NCBI GenBank assembly: GCA_964406945.1
Contig: CAYOTO010000012.1
Location: forward strand, 1 to 64,000
Direction of reading: 5' to 3'
DNA from: UBA2266 sp964406945
GTDB lineage: Bacteria; Planctomycetota; Phycisphaerae; Sedimentisphaerales; Anaerobacaceae
DNA: 64,000 bases
Numbering within the stretch: position 1 is the first letter of the stretch; each line of letters begins with the position of its first letter. Made by a program: the position numbers and the translations under genes. Positions 33,121 to 42,750 of this stretch are shown piece after piece. The notes under the pieces were generated by a model. The model ran no database searches, was not told the DNA's origin, and saw only the letters and a program-made list of their open reading frames with translations.

Positions 33121-35670
33121 CTACTCCACCGTTTGCGCCGCATCCGGACTTAGAACAGGTTGCTCCTTTTCCGCAAGCCTGGGTTCCGGCAGCCGCAATT
33201 CCATCACGAAAGCCGAGATGGTCGAGAGAATACTGAATACGAATATCCGCCATACAGCCGCCTTCACCAGGAACTTAGCTTCAATCCCGGTGGAGTAGCC
33301 GACGACTGTCGAAGCAGCAGCATAAAACAGTCCCATTACCACGCCGCCGACCGCCGCCATGACGATGCGTCTGCCCAGTGATGCGCCCCTGGCGCCTCGC
33401 GTAATGGCCCAGCCGCAAACAATGGGCACAAGCAGCATCGCCGGCCATATATCATTTGGTTTCGGCCCCGGCAGTTCACCGACTCTCTGCAAATAGTAAT
33501 AGTCGATCAACCCCAACACCGCCGCTCCCGCGGCAGCCACAACCGGCACATGCCAGTACCGAGGCTCCATTTGCGCGCGAACCTGAGCCCATTTGCTTAT
33601 CCGCCTTCGAAGCGTCAAAGGCCAGTTGTAGAAAAGACAGAAAACCCAGTGCTCCAGCAACGCCCCGCGCTCACCGAACACCGGAACCGCCCGGACAGCG
33701 CCGGTCGCCCAGTGCGCTGCCATAAACCGGGCCATAGCCGGATAGCTGTACGCCATCTGGATAGGAAAAGCCAGATAGCCGACGTATTTGAAATAGCTCA
33801 GGAAAAGCGCAATATTGTAGTCCTTGAAACTGCGGTCGTAGATGGCAAGCAGGGTCGTATACAGTCCCCTGCAAAATGACCCCGGCGAAATCGGGACCAC
33901 CTGGAACATTATCAGTATGCCGGTAACCGCAAGATTTCGCTGTGTCGGATCCATCTCGGGATGTGTCCTGGCGAAGATATAAGCGACGATTATGGACACC
34001 ACTTGCGTCACAGGTAATGTCAAAAGATGCACAACAAGGCTGATGAGATACCTCTGAATGTAAGGCTCGTCCAGTTGTGCGAGAATAGTCGCAGCATCCT
34101 CCTCTGAGAGAAGGTCCTTTCTGCGGCCTTCCATGACCATTTCTCGCATCCACTCCTCGCGTCGCCTTCTACTGAAGAACAACAGAATAGGTCTCACAAA
34201 GATGTGAAACAGCTTCTCTTTGAAGTATTTGCCGTCGGTTAAGAACCTGGCCAACCCGGCCGGCAGGATCGAAAACGGCACATAAGCCATATATCGCAGC
34301 GTTGAATTCGCCAGTTTCCCGGCTTTCTCGGCAGAAACCCGGCCTTTCCTGTGCCAGACGATTATCTTCTCCAGCGACCGCCCCTTGAGAGCCCGCATGA
34401 AATACCCGACGTTCGTCAGTGTTTTGACGTAATGCCTGCGCCAGTCCGGACGCCCCCACATCTTGCGCAAAACCCGCCCCAGAATCGGAATCAACCCCAG
34501 AAACCAGAACAGCATTGTCGAAGCTTTGCGGTGCCTGAGCCATTTCTCGCACTTTTCGTCCACATATCCGCGAATCTTCCACCCGGTCACCGCACTGTCG
34601 AGCATAGTCGACCACAGCTTACGGCTGTAAAGCAGCCGCACATGGTTGTGAGTAACATCCGGCACCGAATTGCGGTAAACCTCCTCATCTTCCTTTAACT
34701 CGGCCAGCAGCGGCTCCATGCCGGCGAAATGCTCGCCGTTCTTCTCGATATAGCTCTCCAGCCTGGATATGCTGCCTCGGTCGAACTGCACCAGCGACCC
34801 GCGGCCCAGACCTTTCAAAATCAGCCCGAAATCGCCCGGACTCATAGGCAGAAACGGCAGCAGCGTCAGCCCGGCCCGAAAATCCACCGCGACCAGTCCC
34901 GCCGCCGGATCGTCGCCCGAATCAATCCGCTTCAGACAGTTTGGCTGGCTCTTGCATGTGGACCACTCATACTGGCGGGCGAACTCGTGCGCCCCCATCT
35001 CGTGCAGAAGATCCACGAAATCGCTCATAAACTTCTTCTTGGCCCTGTACTCATCCGAACCAAGCAGCATCTCATCCACAGGTCGGCCCTTCTTCCAGCG
35101 CCTGAGCAGGTCCAGCCGGTCATCGACTTCGAGCCGCCACGTCCTGCCCTCGACCCACTGGCTGATTTCACCGCAACTGCCGAGTTTCTCATCTACAAAT
35201 GTCGCCAGAATGTCGTTGACGCTTCCTTCATCGCCGAATCGCGCCCCGGCCGCTCGCCGGATGAATTTCTGCCACAACGCCCCGGCACGGGCCGCTTTGG
35301 GATTAACCTGCAACTGGAACGGCCCCTGGAAACCTGCATAGTAAAGCAGATTTCGAAAGAAAAGACTCCCCCTCGAAGGCGGAATCAGTATCTTCATCGC
35401 GTAAATACCGCCCACTTCCACTGTCTCGACAGGCTCGCCCTCTATCCGCAGAACTTTCACCCGATAGACCTGTCCGGCAAAACCGCCGCCCACGAACTTC
35501 TCGATCTCCAGTTCCACCTGCGCCGGCTCGGCCCCGCCGAAACCCTGCATCCTGTAAACGCACCTGGCCCCGGCATCGTAGTGCCCGATCCGCATGGGCC
35601 TGTGCAGACCCAAATCTCCGAACCGGGCTTCGAGTCTGTCACAAACTTCGATAGAGTAATCTCTTGGCAT
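33121..35670 (-). CDS. Kinase-like domain fused to polytopic membrane domain, unknown
   Basis: An 849-residue protein. The N-terminal part resembles the ATP site of a protein-kinase-like fold: a glycine loop FVGGGFAGQVYRVKV (about residues 59-73), GGIYAMKIL with Lys93, and LVAVDFRAGLTLLPF with Asp263 where a kinase DFG-type aspartate might fall. A helical stretch with HEMGAHEFARQYEW sits between. About 350-540 is basic with amphipathic helices. The remainder has some nine hydrophobic segments. No HRD motif is obvious, so it may be an atypical or dead kinase. The start at 35670 is an ATG; the next gene upstream is pgpA, 33 bases away. Confidence 0.75.
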   Translation of the reverse strand: MPRDYSIEVCDRLEARFGDLGLHRPMRIGHYDAGARCVYRMQGFGGAEPAQVELEIEKFVGGGFAGQVYRVKVLRIEGEPVETVEVGGIYAMKILIPPSRGSLFFRNLLYYAGFQGPFQLQVNPKAARAGALWQKFIRRAAGARFGDEGSVNDILATFVDEKLGSCGEISQWVEGRTWRLEVDDRLDLLRRWKKGRPVDEMLLGSDEYRAKKKFMSDFVDLLHEMGAHEFARQYEWSTCKSQPNCLKRIDSGDDPAAGLVAVDFRAGLTLLPFLPMSPGDFGLILKGLGRGSLVQFDRGSISRLESYIEKNGEHFAGMEPLLAELKEDEEVYRNSVPDVTHNHVRLLYSRKLWSTMLDSAVTGWKIRGYVDEKCEKWLRHRKASTMLFWFLGLIPILGRVLRKMWGRPDWRRHYVKTLTNVGYFMRALKGRSLEKIIVWHRKGRVSAEKAGKLANSTLRYMAYVPFSILPAGLARFLTDGKYFKEKLFHIFVRPILLFFSRRRREEWMREMVMEGRRKDLLSEEDAATILAQLDEPYIQRYLISLVVHLLTLPVTQVVSIIVAYIFARTHPEMDPTQRNLAVTGILIMFQVVPISPGSFCRGLYTTLLAIYDRSFKDYNIALFLSYFKYVGYLAFPIQMAYSYPAMARFMAAHWATGAVRAVPVFGERGALLEHWVFCLFYNWPLTLRRRISKWAQVRAQMEPRYWHVPVVAAAGAAVLGLIDYYYLQRVGELPGPKPNDIWPAMLLVPIVCGWAITRGARGASLGRRIVMAAVGGVVMGLFYAAASTVVGYSTGIEAKFLVKAAVWRIFVFSILSTISAFVMELRLPEPRLAEKEQPVLSPDAAQTVE

Positions 35671-35703
35671 TCACAAACCCCAAAAATCCAGCCCCTGCTG
35701 GAA

Positions 35704-36198
35704 TCAGGCGATTATCCACAGCAGCAGACATGCCAGCAGTTCGATTGCCGCAACAACTCCAGCCGCCAGATCGTCCAGAAGTATCCCCCAGCCGCCCGGA
35801 AACTTCTCCAGTTTCCGAATGGGCCAGGGTTTCACGATATCGTTAATTCTAAAAAGCAAAAAACCGACCGCGGCCGTAACCGCCGGCTGCCAGCCCGTCA
35901 AAACCTCCTGCCAGAAAAACGCACAAACCATAAAAGTCAGCGCCTGGCCCGCAACTTCGTCCGCCACAACCTCGCCGGGATCGTTCAGCCCCGTCGCCTC
36001 AACAACCGCCGGACCGAATCTGATGCAGATAACGCACCCCATCACCGCCACAACCGCCATCAAAACCGACATCCACAACAGGGACACGCCGAAAAAGGAT
36101 ACCACGCCGAACAGTACCGCCGGCGGCAGCGATCCCCATGTGCCGGGAGCTACCGGCAGCCTCCCCAGTCCGAAGCAGGATGTAAAAACACGTTTCAT
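35704..36198 (-). CDS. pgpA: Phosphatidylglycerophosphatase A
   Basis: Removes phosphate from phosphatidylglycerophosphate in the inner membrane. The 164-residue hydrophobic protein has the PgpA signature: GLGRLPVAPGTWGSLPP near the start, PGEVVADEVAGQALTF and FRINDIVKPWPIRKLEKFPGGWGILLDDLAAG. Length matches the family. With cdsA about 7 kb downstream it belongs to phospholipid synthesis. Confidence 0.95.
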   Translation of the reverse strand: MKRVFTSCFGLGRLPVAPGTWGSLPPAVLFGVVSFFGVSLLWMSVLMAVVAVMGCVICIRFGPAVVEATGLNDPGEVVADEVAGQALTFMVCAFFWQEVLTGWQPAVTAAVGFLLFRINDIVKPWPIRKLEKFPGGWGILLDDLAAGVVAAIELLACLLLWIIA

Positions 36199-36258
36199 TG
36201 ATGCAGAAGATTACTTGAACCGCCGGGCAAGGTCAAAGACAAACATCATCTCAGGCTC

Positions 36259-37377
36259 TCATTCGACCTCGATACCCAGCTCGTTGCACTTCTTAAGACA
36301 ATAACCGTCGGTCATTCCCGCGACATAGTCGCAAACCGCCCGCTCCAGCCCGTGCTCGGATATGAACCGCCGAAAGTATCCCGGCATCAATTCAGAACCG
36401 TTGCACAGACGCTCGAACAACTCCGTAATCCACTGGCCCACCTTTACCGCCGTCGCCTTGAGTTTCTCACTGTGATAAAAATCATCGAGCAGCTTCTTCT
36501 CTAACTCGGCAAGTTCGCCGTCGCACTTGGCCGAAAATGCAATCAGATTCTCCGCCGAATCGTAAACATCGCCAACATCCGCCGGGCCGGCCCGTCCTAT
36601 AATCTCGCTGCTGGTCGAAATGCAATCGCTGACCAGCACATCCATTATCGCCTTGGCCGTCCTGGTCCTGCGAACGGTCCAGTCGTCCAGTTTGTCGGCC
36701 CCGATCCGCTCTTCAGCGTCCGCGAAAAGCCCGGTTTCCCGCATCGCCTCCCTGTCGAGAAGACCGGCCTTCATTCCGTCCTCCAGATCATGGCAGTTAT
36801 AAGCTATCCGATCGGCTATGTTCGCAACTTGGCCCTCCAGGGAGCAGTTCGATTCCTCGAAGATATCCGGCCCCGGCTCGTCGTAAGGACTCCTGTGCCT
36901 TGCCAGCCCGAGCCTGGTCTCGTACATCAGATTAAGCCCCATAAAATCCGGGTACGGATGCTCCAGCAGATCGACTATACGAAGACTCTGCAGATTATGC
37001 TCGAAACCCCCGAAGTCCGCCATCAGACCGGACAACGCCTTCTCGCCCGCATGCCCGAAAGGCGAATGCCCCAGATCGTGTGCAAGACAGATAGCCTCGG
37101 TCAGACTCTCGTTCAGCCCCAGAGCCTTGGCGATTGTCCGCCCGATCTGCGAAACCTCGATACTGTGAGTCAGCCGCGTGCGGTAATAATCGTTGATGCC
37201 CGGCGTGAACACCTGCGTCTTACCTTCGAGCCGCCTGAACGCCGTGCTGTGAATAATCCTATCCCTGTCCCGCTCGAAATCGCTGCGGTAGGGGTGCTGG
37301 GGTTCCTCGAATCTGCGTCCGCGGCTGTTCTCGGCCGTTACCGCGTACCTTCTGTCAGTCTGGAAGACTTCTCGCAT
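36259..37377 (-). CDS. dgt: Deoxyguanosinetriphosphate triphosphohydrolase-like HD protein
   Basis: A 372-residue HD-domain enzyme. It shows RDRIIHSTAFRRLEGKTQVF, TRLTHSIEVSQIGRTIA, the HD pair AICLAHDLGHSPFGHAGEKAL and YNCHDLEDGM, all typical of dGTPases, which split dNTPs to the nucleoside and triphosphate. The ATG at 37377 (MREVFQTDRRYA) is chosen because an upstream start would overlap the neighbouring HIT gene and add 76 residues of unrelated sequence. Specificity for dGTP is not shown. Confidence 0.93.
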   Translation of the reverse strand: MREVFQTDRRYAVTAENSRGRRFEEPQHPYRSDFERDRDRIIHSTAFRRLEGKTQVFTPGINDYYRTRLTHSIEVSQIGRTIAKALGLNESLTEAICLAHDLGHSPFGHAGEKALSGLMADFGGFEHNLQSLRIVDLLEHPYPDFMGLNLMYETRLGLARHRSPYDEPGPDIFEESNCSLEGQVANIADRIAYNCHDLEDGMKAGLLDREAMRETGLFADAEERIGADKLDDWTVRRTRTAKAIMDVLVSDCISTSSEIIGRAGPADVGDVYDSAENLIAFSAKCDGELAELEKKLLDDFYHSEKLKATAVKVGQWITELFERLCNGSELMPGYFRRFISEHGLERAVCDYVAGMTDGYCLKKCNELGIEVE

Positions 37378-37430
37378 TACCTCGTATCTACGGCCGAATA
37401 ACGGCCGCCCCCTGAAAACCCGAAACCCGG

Positions 37431-37940
37431 TCAGAGTTCCGGCAAATTCTTCTCTTTGCTTACCTGTCTGAGCAGTTCCAGCAGTTCGGTCATGCTCTGA
37501 CTGATCACGTCCGTATCCCCGCAAACGCTCATGAAATTGGTGTCCCCGTTCCAGCGGGGCACTACGTGAATATGAAAATGGTCCGGCAGACCCGCTCCCG
37601 CACACCTGCCGAAATTAAGACCCACGTTGAAACCATGCGGACTTATCACCGCCGAAAGCGCCTTCTGCGCCTCCCGAACCAGCTTCATCAACTCCAGCAG
37701 CTCCTCCTCCGTTGCCTCGCCCAACTCCGCAATATGACGACGCGGAGCCACCAGAAGATGACCGTTGTTATAGGGAAAGCGGTTCAAAAGCACGATGCTC
37801 TTGTCTGTTTCCCAAATCACCAGATTCTCATCCCGCTCCTCAGGCTTGTTCTGCAACCCGCAAAGAAAACATCCCTCCGGCTCCGAAAGACCCCGCACGT
37901 AGTTAATCCGCCATGGCGCCCATAAATTCTTCGATTCCAA
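37431..37940 (-). CDS. HIT-family nucleotide hydrolase/transferase
   Basis: A 169-residue protein with the histidine triad HFHIHVVPRW near residue 133 and the upstream block NNGHLLVAPRRHIAEL. A N-terminal CFLCGL...ENLVIW part resembles the zinc-binding start of AP4A-phosphorylase-like HIT proteins. Such enzymes act on dinucleoside polyphosphates or adenylylated molecules. No ATG is available at the N-terminus; the TTG at 37940 with GGAGG ten bases upstream is the best start. It lies 53 bases before dgt. Confidence 0.92.
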   Translation of the reverse strand: MESKNLWAPWRINYVRGLSEPEGCFLCGLQNKPEERDENLVIWETDKSIVLLNRFPYNNGHLLVAPRRHIAELGEATEEELLELMKLVREAQKALSAVISPHGFNVGLNFGRCAGAGLPDHFHIHVVPRWNGDTNFMSVCGDTDVISQSMTELLELLRQVSKEKNLPEL

Positions 37941-37987
37941 TTCGACAATACCTCCGTTCCTTCGATGTCTTTACGCCCGCCGATCAG

Positions 37988-39010
37988 TTATTCTTCCAGC
38001 AGCTTTGCCGTCAAAGTCTGATCGATTTTCACCAGCGGATTCGGCCCCAGCGGCATCAGCATCCTGGCCTCCGCCTTCAGCGTATATTTATGTGTATAGT
38101 GTTCCAGCCGGCCTTTGTCGACGTTATAAGCGTTCGTTCCGTTGCCCTCCAGGTTCTCGTATTTATACCCCCGCAGAAAGCCGAACATGCCCGCCATTTG
38201 AAAGCTGCCCACATACGGAATCGGCCAGCCAAGAGGAACCCGCTCGGCCAGCGTCTGCTCGCTCTCGATGACGGCCAGACGGCCCTTCGGACTTGGCGAA
38301 ATCCTTACCAGCTTGTAAGTAATCGACCTGCCTTCGCGAGAGACCATCGGAGTCGGAACCGACAGGATCGACGTCCACATCTGACCCGGCGCCACGCCGT
38401 CAGCGGGGCGTTCGATGCTCGAAATGCAGTCAAACAGAAACCACTGGCTCGCCCAGAAGTCTCCGATCATGTCCTGCTCCTTGACTTTGCCCTTCGACCC
38501 GGCCCGCTGAGGTCTGAAAGCCTTCTGCCCGATCTCTCTGACCAGTTCGTAAAGCTCGGCATTCTCCGTTATTACTCCATCCGGCCTTACCGTAAACGTC
38601 CAGCTCTTACCGCGAAAACTCTGCACGGCCGTGCTGCCCCCGCCGCGGGCGCTGCTGCTGGTGCGCTGCTGACGAACGGACTCGCACGTGGCTTTGATTT
38701 TGGACAGACCGTAGGGATTGACCTCAACCGGCTCGTAGGCAACGACGATTTCCAGCGATTCGCTCGCTCTGTTATTTGTCTTACCCCCGCCGCGACTCAT
38801 GCGTCCGCTGGGATCCCAGTTCAGTTCTATATCCCTTTTCGATGTGAATTCATACCGCAAAACCTCCCCCGGCTCGAAATCCGCGGTTAGATACACTTTC
38901 TCACTACTGCCGGCGGCTTTTTCCTCGGCCGTCCCCGCATTCACCAGTAATCCGCCAAACGCCGCGGCCGCGAATATCCAAAACGCAGTTCTCAATTTCG
39001 TCCCTTTCAC
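37988..39010 (-). CDS. Exported protein related to the next gene upstream, unknown
   Basis: A 340-residue protein with a signal peptide (KLRTAFWIFAAAAFGGLLVNAG). The mature part is beta-rich and shows the same plan as the lipoprotein gene at 39057-40397: a start like LTADFEPGEVLRYEFTSKRDIE, a middle SWTFTVRPDGVITENAELYELV and a C-terminal TYTLKAEARM-like strand. The start codon is GTG (39010). The two lie 46 bases apart and probably arose by duplication. A cell-envelope role is inferred from export only. Confidence 0.72.
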   Translation of the reverse strand: MKGTKLRTAFWIFAAAAFGGLLVNAGTAEEKAAGSSEKVYLTADFEPGEVLRYEFTSKRDIELNWDPSGRMSRGGGKTNNRASESLEIVVAYEPVEVNPYGLSKIKATCESVRQQRTSSSARGGGSTAVQSFRGKSWTFTVRPDGVITENAELYELVREIGQKAFRPQRAGSKGKVKEQDMIGDFWASQWFLFDCISSIERPADGVAPGQMWTSILSVPTPMVSREGRSITYKLVRISPSPKGRLAVIESEQTLAERVPLGWPIPYVGSFQMAGMFGFLRGYKYENLEGNGTNAYNVDKGRLEHYTHKYTLKAEARMLMPLGPNPLVKIDQTLTAKLLEE

Positions 39011-39056
39011 TTCTTATCCTGCCCAACCGGTTCCCGTCCGACCCGCCAAACCGTCT

Positions 39057-40397
39057 CTACTTAAGTTTTTCGATCTGGTACGCCCTGACCGCGGTCATCT
39101 TCAACGCATCCGGCTGCTTGTCCATAGGCGCCGCCGGATCGACCGCCATCCACTCGGATTTCAGGTTTTCGCTGTACTTGAGTACATCGCCGTCTGTGGC
39201 GTTGAACTTCAGCTCGCCCTCATAAGTCTCTTTGTTGTCGAACATCTTGGAGAACATGTTTACCGCCGCATCCTTGTGAGCCTCCTCGGCCCCGGCAGTA
39301 GACGGAACAGCCGTCATTTTCGCAACCGCCGTTTTCTCGCCGTCGGCCTCATTGATCTCCTGCAGTGTATAGGTCCTCTCGTAGACCTTTGTGCCCATCA
39401 TGCCGAATGCAAACGTACTGAGATTGCTCCAGGTCTCCGATTCGCTGAATTCCTTCGTCTGCCCGGTATCCAGAGCGGCAATCGAATGCCTTTCTTTAAT
39501 CGCATCGTCCGACAGAATCGCCCTGGCCGTAGAATCCATAACCGCACTGCGGGCCTTTGTCGCATCCACCACACGCACGAACTGGCCCGATGGCGACAGC
39601 TCGATCTTGTAGCTTTCGCCGACCAGCATTCCCAGAGGCTTGCCCCGGTCCTTTTCGTCCGTACTGTCGTATTTCAGTGCGACGCTGTCCTTGACTCTGC
39701 CCAGATAATTCAATTCCTTGATCGTAATCAGGGCAACGGCATTGCCGTTCTCGTTAACACTTTCGATCTTCTGATCGAACGTCATCTCGACCTTATTGCC
39801 CGTATGACCGCCGGTAAATGCCGCCGGTTTGCTCTCGGCAGGACCCTCCCACGTAACGCTCTTGTCAGTCTCGGTCATAACCTTGTAAGTACCCGTTTCG
39901 CCCTCGGCAAACTTCAGCATGATAGCTACTGTCTCGGCCTTCTCCTCCGCCTGCTCAGGCTCGTTCGAGTCTTCAACCGACTTTTCCGCTTCCGCTGCCT
40001 CTGTCGATTCGGTCGACTCTTCAACGGAGACCGACTCGACCTGCTCCTCTTCTACGGATTCGGCGGCCTGCTCGGCTTTCGCCTTTTCTTCCGCAGCTTC
40101 AGCCGATTCGACAGCTTCTTCATGCGTCTGCGACATCTCTTCGGCCCGGGCCTCTTCCGAGACCGAGTCGGATTCCTCTGCTTCGACTCCTTCTGCGACG
40201 CCCTCGGCCACAGCTTCTGCGCCGTCGGTCGCTTCGGACTGCTCCGCCTCAACCGATTCGGTCTCCGCAACCGCTTGCTGACCCGCTTCCACCTGCGGCG
40301 ACGCAGTCTCTTTACTTTCCTCACCGCAGCCGGCTGCCGCTAGCAAAACACACACTGCCGCAAACTTTAAAAACCGCGAAATCCTAAACGACTTCAT
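39057..40397 (-). CDS. Lipoprotein with long acidic linker, unknown
   Basis: A 446-residue protein starting MKSFRISRFLKFAAVCVLLAAAGCG, a clear lipobox with Cys24. About 130 residues rich in Glu, Ala, Ser and Val follow, probably a disordered spacer. The C-terminal 290 residues are beta-rich (AEGETGTYKVMTETDKSV, VEMTFDQKIESVNENGNAVA, SPSGQFVRVVDATKAR) and parallel the next gene's product. The ATG at 40397 has GGGAGA in front; an upstream in-frame codon would bury the signal. Anchored in a membrane facing the periplasm, by inference. Confidence 0.75.
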   Translation of the reverse strand: MKSFRISRFLKFAAVCVLLAAAGCGEESKETASPQVEAGQQAVAETESVEAEQSEATDGAEAVAEGVAEGVEAEESDSVSEEARAEEMSQTHEEAVESAEAAEEKAKAEQAAESVEEEQVESVSVEESTESTEAAEAEKSVEDSNEPEQAEEKAETVAIMLKFAEGETGTYKVMTETDKSVTWEGPAESKPAAFTGGHTGNKVEMTFDQKIESVNENGNAVALITIKELNYLGRVKDSVALKYDSTDEKDRGKPLGMLVGESYKIELSPSGQFVRVVDATKARSAVMDSTARAILSDDAIKERHSIAALDTGQTKEFSESETWSNLSTFAFGMMGTKVYERTYTLQEINEADGEKTAVAKMTAVPSTAGAEEAHKDAAVNMFSKMFDNKETYEGELKFNATDGDVLKYSENLKSEWMAVDPAAPMDKQPDALKMTAVRAYQIEKLK

Positions 40398-40577
40398 AAC
40401 GTGTTCTCCCTGTAAGTGCTGATACCATAGAATTTTGTGAATGATCACAGTAGCTGCTAATTATACCGCACGGGCTCGCAAAGACAACGGATTTTTCTTT
40501 GTTTTGTCCGGCCATCGCCGGTACAATTCCGCACTTGCCGACTCATTACTTTGTCAACCATCTTATTTGGAGAAATC

Positions 40578-42245
40578 ATGAGAAGTGATACGGTCAAAAA
40601 GGGCTTTCAGCGTGCACCTCATCGCGGCCTGCTCCACGCCTGCGGACTCAGCGATTCCGATATAAAAAAGCCGTTTATCGGCGTCGCAAACAGCTTTTGC
40701 GAAATCGTTCCCGGTCATATACACCTCGACAAAGTCGCTAAGACCGTAAAGCAATCCATACGAGACGCCGGCGGAGCACCGTTCGAATTCAATACTATCG
40801 CCGTATGCGACGGCATAGCTATGGGCCATGCGGGAATGAAGTATTCGCTGCCTTCGCGTGAAATTATCGCCGACTCCGTCGAAACCATGGCCAAGGCACA
40901 TTGCTTCGACGCCCTTGTCTGCATCCCCAACTGCGACAAAATCATCCCCGGCATGCTCATGGCCGCGGTCCGCCTAAACATCCCGACCATATTCGTCTCA
41001 GGCGGCCCGATGGCCGCCGGCAAGTCCGAAGACGGAAAAACGGTGGACCTCATAAGCATTTTCGAAGGCGTCGCCGCCTACAACGCCGGCAAGATCGACG
41101 AAGAACAGCTCCGCAGGCTCGAGTGCGCCGCCTGCCCGGGCCAGGGAAGCTGCTCAGGAATGTTCACCGCCAACTCCATGAATTGCCTCTGCGAAGCAAT
41201 CGGCATGGCTCTGCCCGGAAACGGAACCATACTGGCGATCGATCCCCGCCGTCAGGATCTGTATAAGGCCATCGGCCCGCACGTGATCAAAATCATCGAA
41301 GACGATCTCAAGCCGCTCGACATAATAACCGCCGAATCGCTCGACAATGCTCTTGTGCTGGATATGGCCATGGGCGGCTCCACAAACACCGTCCTGCACT
41401 CTCTGGCCGTCGCCAGCGAAGCCGCCATAGACTACGACCTCGAGAGAATCAACCAGGCCTCGGCCAAGTGCCCCAATATCTGCAAGGTCTCACCTTCCAG
41501 CCCGTACCACGTCGAAGATGTCGATGCGGCAGGGGGCATCAGTGCTATTCTAAAGGAAATCAGCAAAGTTCCCGGACTGCTGAACACCAATTGCAAAACG
41601 GTTACCGGCAAGAGCCTGAGTGAAAACATCGCCGACGCCGATATCAAGAACCCCGAGGTAATCCGTCCAATCGACAATGCCTATTCGAAAACGGGCGGCC
41701 TCGCCATCCTCAGAGGCAACCTGGCGCCCGGCGGATCGGTAGTCAAAACCGCAGGAGTGGCCCGGTCCATGCTCGAACACGCCGGCCCGGCCGTAATCTT
41801 CGAGAGTCAGGACGAGGCCTGCGAAGGCATCCTCAACGGCAAAGTAAAGGCCGGTGATGTCGTCGTTATTCGCTACGAAGGCCCCAGAGGCGGACCCGGC
41901 ATGCAGGAAATGCTCAGCCCCACAAGCTACATCATGGGCGCCGGCCTCGGCGAATCGGTTGCCCTGATAACCGACGGCAGATTCTCCGGCGGAACCCGCG
42001 GAGCCTGCATAGGTCATATAAGCCCCGAAGCGGCGGTCTGCGGCCCCATAGGCCTGATCGAAAACGGCGATTTAATCGAAATTGACATCCCGAACAACAC
42101 GATTAACGTCAAAGTATCGGATGAAGAACTCGAAAATCGCAAAAAGACGTGGAAGCCGCGCCAACCGAAGATAACCGAAGGATATCTCGCCAAGTACGCC
42201 TCGATGGCCACAAGCGCCGATACCGGAGCCGTGCTGAAGTGGTAA
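40578..42245 (+). CDS. ilvD: Dihydroxy-acid dehydratase
   Basis: Makes the 2-keto acids that lead to valine, leucine and isoleucine. The 555-residue iron-sulphur enzyme has MRSDTVKKGFQRAPHRGLL, ANSFCEIVPGHIHL, CDGIAMGHAGMKYSLPSRE (cluster ligand region), IPNCDKIIPGM, CPGQGSCSGMFTANSMNCL and GRFSGGTRGACIGHISPEA. The ATG at 40578 follows TTTGGAG; an upstream start would add 9 unrelated residues. Divergent from the lipoprotein gene. Confidence 0.97.
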   Translation: MRSDTVKKGFQRAPHRGLLHACGLSDSDIKKPFIGVANSFCEIVPGHIHLDKVAKTVKQSIRDAGGAPFEFNTIAVCDGIAMGHAGMKYSLPSREIIADSVETMAKAHCFDALVCIPNCDKIIPGMLMAAVRLNIPTIFVSGGPMAAGKSEDGKTVDLISIFEGVAAYNAGKIDEEQLRRLECAACPGQGSCSGMFTANSMNCLCEAIGMALPGNGTILAIDPRRQDLYKAIGPHVIKIIEDDLKPLDIITAESLDNALVLDMAMGGSTNTVLHSLAVASEAAIDYDLERINQASAKCPNICKVSPSSPYHVEDVDAAGGISAILKEISKVPGLLNTNCKTVTGKSLSENIADADIKNPEVIRPIDNAYSKTGGLAILRGNLAPGGSVVKTAGVARSMLEHAGPAVIFESQDEACEGILNGKVKAGDVVVIRYEGPRGGPGMQEMLSPTSYIMGAGLGESVALITDGRFSGGTRGACIGHISPEAAVCGPIGLIENGDLIEIDIPNNTINVKVSDEELENRKKTWKPRQPKITEGYLAKYASMATSADTGAVLKW

Positions 42246-42294
42246 ACCGCGATTGCAGGCAGCGCGGCGACTGTAGGCAGGGGAGCTCGAGCCC

Positions 42295-42750
42295 ATGAAG
42301 TCGAAAGACAGCAAACTCTGGTACGCAGCCGGGCTGCATTTCCAATGCCGGGGTTGCGGCAACTGCTGCGCAGGACCGGGTGAGGGCTATATCTGGGTCA
42401 CAAAGCCCGAAGTCCAGAAAATCGCTGATCTGCTCGAAATGTCTGTCGATGATTTCCGCGGCCGTTACCTGCGACGCGTAGGTCTGCGCACAACGATCAT
42501 CGAGCACCCCAGCACCAACGACTGCATCTTCCTGCGAAACGAGAAAGGCCGCCGAATCTGCGTAATCTATCCGGTAAGGCCGACACAATGCAGAACATGG
42601 CCCTTCTGGCCCTGCAATCTCGACAAACCCTCTTCCTGGAACGAGGCTGGAAGAAACTGCCCGGGCATGAACCGCGGCCGAGCCTACAGCCCAGAAGAAA
42701 TCCAGAAGATAAAGAAAATGAAAAAGTGGTGGGATGACAGCAAAGACTGA
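42295..42750 (+). CDS. YkgJ-family cysteine-cluster protein (first of a pair)
   Basis: A 151-residue protein with the CxxCxxCC pattern (FQCRGCGNCCAGPGEGYIWVT, residues about 17-37) and further cysteines at CIFLRN, CVIYPVRPTQCRTWPFWPC and CPGMNRG. YkgJ-like proteins are thought to bind zinc or an iron-sulphur cluster; their biochemical role is unsettled. The ATG at 42295 follows GGGGAG. It overlaps the next, related gene by 17 bases. Confidence 0.82.
   Translation: MKSKDSKLWYAAGLHFQCRGCGNCCAGPGEGYIWVTKPEVQKIADLLEMSVDDFRGRYLRRVGLRTTIIEHPSTNDCIFLRNEKGRRICVIYPVRPTQCRTWPFWPCNLDKPSSWNEAGRNCPGMNRGRAYSPEEIQKIKKMKKWWDDSKD

Noticed and set aside
32892..33143. An 83-residue minus-strand frame between two unknown genes
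   Set aside because: It overlaps the end of the kinase-like gene, lacks a good ribosome site and shows no motif.
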